A stretch of DNA of 64,000 nt from Peromyscus leucopus. Taxonomy: Eukaryota > Chordata > Mammalia > Rodentia > Cricetidae. This document shows positions 56,438 to 64,000 of the stretch, one piece after another. The notes below the pieces were generated by a model. That model searched no databases and was not told where the DNA came from. It saw nothing but the letters and a program-made list of their open reading frames with translations. Both the position numbers and the translations under genes were made by a program. Positions within the stretch are counted from its first letter, which is position 1. Every line of letters starts with the position of its first letter. Where the stretch lies: the NCBI RefSeq assembly GCF_004664715.2, contig NC_051063.1, positions 148,081,165-148,145,164 on the forward strand, in the 5' to 3' direction.

Positions 56438-56525
56438 ACCACCCGGCTCTAAATCTTTTTTATTAAGAAATTTTTTTATTCATCTCACATACCACTCACA
56501 GATTCCCCTCACATATCTAAATCTT
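56221..56525 (-). mobile_element. Short L1 3' end insertion carrying a nested B1
   Basis: A 15-bp duplication ACATATCTAAATCTT lies at 56221-56235 and 56511-56525. Leaving out the B1, the insert is only about 60 bp: TTTTATTAAGAAATTTTTTT then CACATACCACTCACAGATTC, the same L1 3' terminus as at 25276. This is an extremely truncated L1 insertion into the 3' UTR of the larger L1. Confidence 0.85.
56226..56461 (-). mobile_element. B1 SINE with a (GCC)17 expansion, minus strand
   Basis: B1 body 56240-56447. A 14-bp duplication TCTAAATCTTTTTT lies at 56226-56239 and 56448-56461, within the earlier duplication and tail of the short L1. The variant box TGTAGCTTTGCGCC marks the cricetid B1 type. At the B1 head (CCACCGCCCGG in related copies) there are 17 uninterrupted GCC triplets (56381-56431) followed by four ACC triplets. 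Confidence 0.93.
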
Positions 56526-57339
56526 AAAAGCTAACATCTACACATAAGGCAAACACATGTAGTATTGGTTTCATTGAGTCTGGGTTACCTCACTCAGGAT
56601 GACTTTTTCTGGCTCTATCCATTTACCTGCAAATTTCATTTTTCTTAACAGATGAAAACTATTCCATTGAATACATATAGCACATTTTCATTACCCATTC
56701 ATCAGGTGATGGACCTCTAGGCTGTTTCCTAGTTCTGGCTATTTTGAATAGAACAGCAATGAACATGGATGAGCCAGTATCTGTAGCAAGATGTAGAGTC
56801 TTTGTGTATATGCCCAAGAGTAGTGTAGCTGGATTTTGTGGTAAGTCAATTTTCAGCTCTTTGAGGAACTCCCACACTGATTTCCATTATGTCTGTATCA
56901 ATTTGCACTCTCACTAGCAAAGAAAAAGTGTTCCCCTTTCTCTGAATCCTCACCAGCATGTGCTGTTATTTGTTTTATTATCTTGGCCATTCTGACTGAT
57001 ATAAAATGAATTTCAAAGTAGTTTTAATCCGCATTTCCCTGATGACTAAGAATGTTGAACATGTCTTTGTTTCTCAGATGTGTGTGTTTCATTCTCTGCT
57101 TAGTTCTGTGCCCTATTATTTTCTATATATCCTGACCACAGTTTCTTCTCCCCCCACTCCTCTCAGATCCACTCTGCCTCTGTTTTCCTTCAGAAAAGAG
57201 CAGGCCTCCCAGGGATAGCAACTGAACATGGCATAACAAATTACAGTAAGACAAGGCATATTAAGGATGGAGGAGGCAATCCAGGAGGAAAAGGGTCCCA
57301 AGTGTATTAATTGAGGTATTTGTTTTCTTGTTTGGGTTT

Positions 57340-57525
57340 CTTTTTTAAAATTAATTAATTAATTAATTAATTAATTTTTTTGAGACAGGTTATCTCTGTG
57401 TAACAGCCCTGGCTGTCCTGGAACTAACTCTGTAGACCAGGCTAGCCTTGAACTTACAGAGATCTGTCTGTCTCTGCCTCCCTAGAGCTGGGATTAAAGG
57501 TGTGTATCACCGCCTGGCTCAATTT
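57340..57525 (-). repeat. B1 SINE with (TTAA)n tail, minus strand
   Basis: AATTAATTAATT run at 57347-57376 in the tail position, then TTGAGACAGGTTATCTCTGTG, GACCAGGCTAGCCTTGAAC, GAGCTGGGATTAAAGGTGTG. Confidence 0.9.
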
Positions 57526-59421
57526 CTTTTTTCAATGTCTTGAAGATTTTATTATACAAGCCTTTCACTAGTATGATTAGAAGGTTTTCGTTTGTTTGTT
57601 TGTTTGTTTTAGGCTATTGTGAAAGGCATTGTTTCAATGATTTTTTCCCTCAGTCCTTTTGTCCTTTTTATATAGGAGGGCTACTGATTTTTGTGTATTA
57701 ATTTTGTATACTGTTACTTTGCTGAAAGTGTTTATCAGTTGTAGAAGTCTCTTGGTGGAGTTTTTGGGTCTTTTATGTATGATATGATAGTATCATCTTT
57801 AAATAAGGATGCTTTGGCTCCTTCCTTCTCTATTTGTATCCCTTTGATCTCCTCCAGTTGTCTTATTGCTCTAAGATTTCAATTACTGTATTGAATAGAT
57901 AGGGAGAGAGCAGACATCCTTGTGCTCCTGATTTTAGTAAAAATACTTGTGACTTTCTTTCTGTTTAGGATGATGTTAGGTGTGGGCTTACTGTAAACTG
58001 CCATTATCATGTTGAGGTATGTCCTCTGCATCCTTAGTCTCTCTAGAAATTTTGTTATGGATGGATGTTAGATATTTTTCTAATGTCTTCTCTGCATTTA
58101 GTGAGACAATCATGTGATTATTGTCTTTCAGTCTGTATAATGTGGTGGATTACATTTATCAATTTATGTCTGTTGAATCATCCTTGCATCTCTGATATGA
58201 AGCCAACTTGTTCATAGAGGATATTTTTTAACGTGTTCTTGAATTTGGTTTGCAAGTATTTTAATGAGTTTTTAAATCTGTATTCATAAGGGATATTATA
58301 TTAGTCCATAATTTTCTTTTATTGTTTACTCATTGTGTTGATTTGGTATTGGAGTAATAGTGGCTTTGTAAAATGAAGTAGAAAATGTTCCTTTAGTTTT
58401 TCTTTTGCAGAGTAATTTGAGGAGTGATTATTGGTGTTAGCTCTTCTTTGAAGAACTAGTATACTTCTGATCGGAATCCATCTGGCCCTGAGCTTTTATT
58501 GATTGGGATAGTTTTAATTACTGTTTCTATTTCACTAGGGCTTTTGGGCCTGTTTAAACAGTATATTTCATCTTGACTTAACTTTGGTAGGTTGGATATA
58601 TCAAGAAATTTCATTTATTTTTTTAGATTTTCCATTTTGGTGGGTTACAGATTTTTAAAATACGTCCTTATGGCTTTCTGAATTCCCCCCTTGTCTGTTG
58701 TAAATTCCTTTTTCCCCATCCTTAGTTGTATAAATTTGGATCCTCTCTCTGTCTTTTGCTTAATTTGGCTAAAGATTGTCAATTTTATTGATTTTTTTAA
58801 GGAAACAACTTTTCATTTTATTGATTCTTTGGGTTGTTTGTTTGTTTGTATTTCATTGATTTCAGCCCTCAGTTTGATTTTTGTTTTTCTCCTCTACTCT
58901 TTTGGGGTATTATTTCTTATTGATTTTCTACAGCTTTCAAGTGTGTCATTAAGTTATTAGTGTGAGATTTCTCCAGAATTTTTGTTTTTGTTTTTTTTTT
59001 TTTAAACAAAGGCATTTAGTGCTATGAACTTTCCTCTTGGGACTGACTTCATTGTGTCCAAAGGTTTAGGTTATGTGGTGTTTTTATTTTCATTCATTCT
59101 AAAAAGCTTCTAATTCTTGATTTCTGTCTTGACCCAGTTTTCATTCAGCTTCCATGAGTTTGTAGATTTTCTGCAATTGTGTTAATATCCAGCTTTAATT
59201 TGTGGTGGTCAGATAGGCTTCAGGACTTTATCTCAACTTTTAAAAATATTTATTGATTCTTGCTTTGTGTACTAATTTGTGATCAATTTTGGAGAAACTT
59301 CCATGGGCTGCTGAGATGAAGTATACTGTTTAGTGTTGGAGTAGAATGTTCTGTAGATGTCTGTTAGGTCCATTTATATATGATATTTAACTCAAGAATT
59401 TCTCTATTTTGATTTTCTGAA

Positions 59422-59793
59422 TGTCTTAGTCATTGTTCTTTTGCTATGAAGAGACACCATGACCAAGGCAAGTATTATAAGAGAAAGCATTCAATTGGAG
59501 GCTTGCTATAGTTTCAGAAGTTTAGTCCATTATGATCATGGTAGGGAATATGGAAGCATACAGGCAGACTGGAACAGTAGCTGAGAGACACATCCTCCTT
59601 ATTTATAGGCAGAGATAGTGACTCTGAGTTTGGCATGGGTTTCTGAAACCTCAAAGTCCCCCTGAAGGGCACACTTCCTCCAACAAGGCCACACCTCCTA
59701 GTCCTCCTATTCCTTTCAAATAGTGCCACCCCCTAGCAACTAAGATTTCAAATATTTGAGCCTGGGGGTGGGATTTTTGATTGAAGTTAACAC
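59422..59793 (-). repeat. MaLR LTR inside L1, minus strand
   Basis: TGTCTTAGTCATTGTTCTTTTG, GAAGAGACACCATGACCAAG, TTTAGTCCATTATGATCATGG, CTTCCTCCAACAAGGCCACA and CACCTCCTAGTCC. ORF2 text continues on both sides. Confidence 0.8.
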
Positions 59794-60553
59794 ACTAGAA
59801 AACCTGCCTTTTGGTGAGAGTGAGGTACTAAAGTCAGCCACTGTCACTGTGTGAGAGCTGATACATGATTTCAGCTGTAGTAGTGTTTCACAAGTAGTGC
59901 TCTTGTGATTGGTGCATAGATGTCTAGAATTCAACTATCCTCTTGGATTTTCCTTTAATAAGTATGTAGTGTCCTTCCCTATCTCTTCTGATTAAAATTT
60001 TGCTTTTAAGCCTTTCTCATATATGAAAATAGCTATATATGCTTGATTCTTGGTTCAATTTGCTTGGACTTTCTATCATAAGATGGTTAACTATCCTTAG
60101 TGGTAAGGTGCCATTCTTGGATGCAGCAGAAAGATAGATCCTGTTTTCTAATATGATCCGTTAATATAATCCGTGTTTTTATTGGGAAATTGAGACCATT
60201 AATATTGAGAATTTATTAATGATCAGTGTTTATTAATTCCTATTGTTTTGCTGTTGTGAGATTATTTATTACATATGTCATCTTTGGTCTAATAAAACTT
60301 CTCTTCAGACTCAAGTTTTCCTTCTAATGCCTTCTGTAGATCTGGATTGATGGACATAAATTGCTGAAATTTATTTTTAATCCTGATTTTTTTTCTTTCT
60401 CTGTTGATTGTGATGGATAGTTTTGCTGGGTATAGTAGTCTGGGCTGGCACCTGTTGTCTCTCAGAGCGTGAGAAACAAATGCCCAGGCCCTTCTGGCTT
60501 TCAGAGTCTCCACTGAAAACTCAAGTGTTATTCTAATATTTGACTTGGTCTTT

Positions 60554-60748
60554 TTCTCTTGCAGCTTTGTTTGTTTGCCTTTTCAAGACAGGGTTTCTCT
60601 GTGTAGCACTGGTTAACAGCCCTAGTTTCCCTGAAAGTTCCTTTGTAGACCAGCCTGGCCTCGAACTCACATAGATCCACCTGTCTCTGCCTCCCAAGTG
60701 CTAGGATTAAAAGCATGTGCCATCAGGCCCAGCTTCTCTTGCAGCTTT
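60554..60748 (-). mobile_element. B1 insertion in L1 ORF1 with 15-bp duplication
   Basis: B1 body 60569-60733. A perfect duplication TTCTCTTGCAGCTTT lies at 60554-60568 and 60734-60748. The body shows AAGACAGGGTTTCTCTGTGT, GACCAGCCTGGCCTCGAACT, CCAAGTGCTAGGATTAAAAG. Confidence 0.93.
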
Positions 60749-61172
60749 TAGTATTCTTTCTGTGTTCTGTACATTTTATAGTTTGATTATTATGGGTTGT
60801 GGGGAGTTTCCTTTCCAGTCCCGTCATGTCCTGTATGCCTCTTGGACCTTGATAAGCACTTTTTTTCTTTAGATTGAGCAAATTTGCGTCTATGATTTTG
60901 TTGAAAAACACTTTCTTTGCCTTTGGCCTGTGTTCCTACTCACCCTTCTCTGTACCTATTGTTCATAGGTTGCTCTTTTCATATTGTCCCATATTTCCTG
61001 GGTGTTTTGTGCTTGGATTTTTTTTTTTAGATTTAACATTTTCTTTGATTGAATTTATTTATTCTAACTGGTCTTCAACACCTGAAATTCTCTCTTTCAT
61101 GTCTTTTTAATCTGTTAATGAGACTTACTTCTGAGGTTTTAGTTTTATAACCTGAGGTTTTGTTTTTTTTTT

Positions 61173-61305
61173 AATTTCAGTTTTTTTTAGGTAGGGTTTC
61201 TCTGTGTAGCTTTGCGCCTTTCCTGGAACTCACTTGGTAGCCCAGGCTGGCCCCTAACTCACAGAGATCTGCCTGGCTCTGCCTCCCGAGTGCTGGGATT
61301 AAAGG
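61173..61305 (-). repeat. B1 SINE (truncated), minus strand
   Basis: TAGGGTTTCTCTGTGTAGCT, the TTTGCGCCTTTCC variant, GAGATCTGCCTGGCTCTGCC and GTGCTGGGATTAAAGGTGG. The head after GATTAAAGG is missing. Confidence 0.88.
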
Positions 61306-61900
61306 TGGGTTTTCTTCAGTGATTCCATTTCTTTGTTAAATTACACTTTATGTTTTGAATTGCCTTCACTATTTCACTCAACTTTTTTTTGTGTTTTCAT
61401 CAAAGCATTTATTCATATCTCTTTTAAGTCTTCAAATATATTTACAATTGCTACTTTCAAGCCATTGTCTTATGCTTTATTTCCTGGCCCTGATCATTCA
61501 TGTTTGTGTTTTTTTGTGCTGGGATCTAGGCACCTGGAGTGATGATGTTTGGGTTGTTTCTCCATGTAGCTGTCTGGTTGTATCATTGTTGTGTGAGTTT
61601 TTTCTTCTTTGTTTTCTAATGCCCAGTTTGAGCCCTAGCCACGTATGGTGGCTGTGGCATTCCAGAGCCTCAGCTAAGTGTGGCGGGTGTAGGGTCCTTG
61701 GGAGAGCGTTCTGAGGGTAGGTGGACAGTAAAAGTGAAATGGAGATGGGGTAGAAGGAAAGGACGAAAGGGGCAGCGGGGAGGAACTGGAAGTTCCTGTG
61801 TTTGCACAAAGGCAGAGTCCCAAGGGATGAAGCTGGGCTGGCAGGAGGGGTTCAATCATGCGGGACCCAGGGCAAATCTGAAGAGCTAGCTGGCTGGATT

Positions 61901-62301
61901 ATTGCTTGCCTTTCTCTTTCTCCCTATTAATATCTGCATTTTGCTAGTTTTCTGTGTTGTGCATGATAGATTCCTTCCCATATCTTCTGTGTTCAGCTAT
62001 TTTTTTCACGAAATTTATTTTTTCCTAGTCTCTCTTGATTGAGACTGTTTTTCATATCTGTATATAACATTCTGTTTTAGTTCAGAATGTTATACACAGA
62101 TATGAAAAAACTTGATTTTCTACATTAATTTCAAAAGACAGTCTTTCTGGGCCTTTCTGAATATAGAAATCTTGGTTAGCAGTTATTTACTTTTAGGCTT
62201 GAAAATCTATCATTCTGTTCCTCCTGGCTTTGGGGGTCTCTAGGGCTACTCGGATATATTTGTGTGTGAGTTGGTCTCTTCACCTTATACCTGCTAATAC
62301 T
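61901..62301. other. Unassigned, possibly further L1 sequence, with an inverted repeat
   Basis: AT-rich. Could belong to another L1 or to the 5' region of the large L1. Contains a strong inverted repeat at 62047-62111, listed separately. Confidence 0.4.
62047..62111. repeat. 28-bp near-perfect inverted repeat with 8-nt loop
   Basis: Left arm 62047-62074 (GTTTTTCATATCTGT then ATATAACATTCTG), loop TTTTAGTT (62075-62082), right arm 62083-62111. The arms pair with one A/G mismatch and one extra A, giving a hairpin of about 27 pairs in either strand. Confidence 0.95.
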
Positions 62302-62490
62302 GTTTTTTTGTTTTTTTGTTTTTTTTTTTGTTTTTTTTTTTGGTTTTTCAAGACAGGGTTTCTCTGTGTAGCTTTGGAGCCTGTCCTTGATCTCACTCTG
62401 TAGACCAGGCTGGCCTCGAACTCAGAGATCCACCTGCCTCTGCCTTCCGATTGCTGGGATTAAAGGTGTGTGCCACCATTGTCTAGCCTG
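62302..62490 (-). repeat. B1 SINE, minus strand
   Basis: T-rich tail with interspersed G (62302-62345), CAAGACAGGGTTTCTCTGTG, the TTTGGAGCCTGTCC variant, GACCAGGCTGGCCTCGAACT and GATTAAAGGTGTGTGCCACC. Flanks CCTGCTAATACT and CCTGTTAACACT are a diverged target duplication. Confidence 0.92.
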
Positions 62491-62712
62491 TTAACACTTT
62501 TTAGTCTGTATTTTTGACATTATGATGGTGATACGCCATCTGGGGGGGTCACCTGTAGTTACTCCACTTTGCAATTCTACTTACCTTAAATTTCTTAAAA
62601 AATCAACATGGCATATCCTTTATTTATTTTATATGTTGGGCAAAGAGCACATAAATCCAGCAACATTTGAACATGTGAAAAAAAATCGAATGTTAAACAG
62701 TACTGAGGATAG

Positions 62713-62735
62713 TTTTATTTATTTATTTATTTATT
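62713..62735. repeat. (ATTT)n microsatellite
   Basis: About five to six tetranucleotide units. Confidence 0.85.
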
Positions 62736-62802
62736 AAATTACACTCATGATATTAATCACATTTGTGGTATTCATAGATTACATTCGCAGTATTCATTCA
62801 AA

Positions 62803-62822
62803 TATATATATGTGTGTGTGTG

Positions 62823-62866
<44 letters not shown>
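62803..62866. repeat. (TG)n(TA)n compound microsatellite
   Basis: TATATGTGTGTGTGTGTATG then a pure TA run to about 62864. Confidence 0.95.
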
Positions 62867-62869
<3 letters not shown>

Positions 62870-63334
62870 TTAAATGTCAAATGTCATTTCTTGAAGTGGG
62901 TAGGAGGTCTTGATTACAGGCTTACAGCACAATGGGGGGACCCCAGAGTATAGAAGTTCGCTACTGATGTTTTACAATCTTGCATCTAAGCTGTTAACAC
63001 CCATTATTCAGGATACACAGACAAAGAACTTCCCTTAAGCATCCAGGAGGGTGGAACCTGGCAGGGAATTAGCATTGGGAGGATATCAAGGTCAAGGTCT
63101 GCAAGCAAGGCAACAGTTACCCAAAATGGGAGCCAGGGCCCTGCAGGTCCCCCTTTTATTAAAAAATGAGCTTCTGACTTGGGTTGTGTGGGACGTCAGC
63201 AGGTCACCTTACCCGTCATGGAGACGCCTGCCCAGTTGAGGATAGTTGTAAAACTATGGAAATAATGAGTGCACACTTAAGATTCTGCAAACTAGCGGAG
63301 TGAGAGTGCTTGGCTCCTGAACATGAACACATTA

Positions 63335-63335
<1 letters not shown>
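62867..63335. other. Unique sequence, no gene seen
   Basis: No repeat or coding feature that I can support. Confidence 0.4.

Positions 63336-63375
<40 letters not shown>
63336..63375. repeat. (CAA)13 microsatellite
   Basis: Pure CAA triplets. They give the glutamine run seen in one plus frame, with no other sign of a gene. Confidence 0.95.
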
Positions 63376-64000
63376 TAATTTACCTTTAAAAAAAATCACA
63401 GTGAGGCAACAGAAAAGCACATTACTGAAGGAGGCATCAACACACGTGCTCTGTGAGCATCTTGCACATGGAAACGGTATGTCTCCTACCCTGAAATGTC
63501 ATATGAGCGGAGCCAAGCAGAAGAAGTCAAGACTTGTTGCTGAGGTTAACAATTATTTGAGAATAATACTACTCAGTTAGAACTTTCTATATAGCCATTC
63601 CTGGGTCACAATAATGTATTAATTCCACTGTATATCTGAGAAGCTGAGACTTCACTGCTGGCATTGTAAAATTTCTGACTCGTATCAAAATTTTGGTGGA
63701 ACACAAACTGAAAGCATTTTCTAGTGTCGTCAGATGGTACAGAGATCTATGAACAGAAGAAAACCTCATATTTCACAATAAGTTTCCGCTGAGCTTTGCC
63801 AAACCAAACAACTCAATTATAAGGCAAGATAAAATAACCCCTACAGCAGAAGTGGGTCCTACCAGGCGAAGGGTCTACATGGAAAGATCTGGGACCATTG
63901 GCATTTAGGGGATCACATGAGAAACAACTAACATCCTAACATTGAGTCATTGGTTCAAAGGCCAAACAATCTGTTGGAATATTTTATTAACTTAACGATT
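63376..64000. other. Unique sequence, no gene seen
   Basis: Nothing recognised up to the window end. Confidence 0.4.

Larger units (their letters stand above)
54665..61900 (-). mobile_element. Near-complete decayed L1 (Lx-like), minus strand
   Basis: About 7.2 kb including later insertions, read right to left. The probable 5' UTR is at about 61520-61900 (GC-richer, e.g. GGGAGAGCGTTCTGAGGG). ORF1 is at about 60290-61130, with coiled-coil and RRM/C-terminal parts recognisable by their order. ORF2 runs from about 60215 down to 56530, from an endonuclease start (reversed TTATTGGGAAATTGAGACCA) through the reverse transcriptase to the C-terminal TTTCCTAGTTCTGGCTATTT. The 3' UTR is at about 54665-56500. 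Both ORFs are broken by many stops and indels. Later insertions: a short L1 end plus B1 (56221-56525), B1 (57340-57525), MaLR LTR (59422-59793), B1 (60569-60733) and B1 (61173-61305). Confidence 0.8.

Noticed and set aside
56227..56442. Poly-alanine minus-strand frame
   Set aside because: It is the (GCC)17 tract inside a B1 SINE.
63323..63580. Glutamine-run frame like a polyQ protein
   Set aside because: A pure (CAA)13 microsatellite with no gene context.

Overview
This window looks like non-coding mammalian DNA from a muroid rodent, most likely a cricetid (hamster, vole or deer-mouse group). The evidence is its repeat content: B1, B2/B3, B4, ID and RSINE1-type SINEs, rodent L1 (Lx-like) segments, ERVL-MaLR LTRs, three URR1-type hAT fossils, and several LTR families (one carrying B1-like segments) that I recognise as typical of cricetid genomes. 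The family names come from memory of consensus sequences and no repeat-library search was run. I found no convincing protein-coding exon, tRNA, rRNA, snRNA gene, CpG island or CRISPR array. The longest open frame (about 200 codons) lies in an L1 3' UTR fossil, and other longer frames are simple repeats or chance.

Layout. 0.6-2.9 kb: L1 3' UTR and B4 debris. 3.3-8.0 kb: SINEs, a MaLR LTR and a solo LTR with a 6-bp target duplication. 8-12.4 kb: mostly unique, with an ID, a URR1 hAT element and an LTR. 12.4-16.4 kb: MaLR LTRs, an old L1 3' end and a HAL1/L1-ORF1 relic. 18-21.6 kb: a MaLR retrotransposon with both LTRs and a second LTR nested inside it. 21.7-24.7 kb: a rearranged L1 ending at a 42-bp minisatellite. 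25-36 kb: L1 ends, SINEs, a solo LTR (33.0 kb) and unique islands. 36.5-38.0 kb: a MaLR LTR, then a 35-bp minisatellite split by a solo LTR. 38.3-45 kb: mainly unique, with hAT, MaLR and microsatellites. 45.1-48.9 kb: a mosaic of endogenous retrovirus pieces embedded in a MaLR. 49-52 kb: unique. 52-53.8 kb: an L1 fragment holding a URR1. 54.7-61.9 kb: a nearly complete but decayed L1 on the minus strand, interrupted by several later insertions, one containing a (GCC)17 tract. 62-64 kb: a 28-bp inverted repeat, a B1, microsatellites and unique sequence.

No genes act together here. The main content is insertion history: nested elements with readable target-site duplications give the order of events at several places. 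Rodent-type L1 segments lie almost all on the minus strand, which would fit (but does not prove) a location inside an intron of a plus-strand gene.
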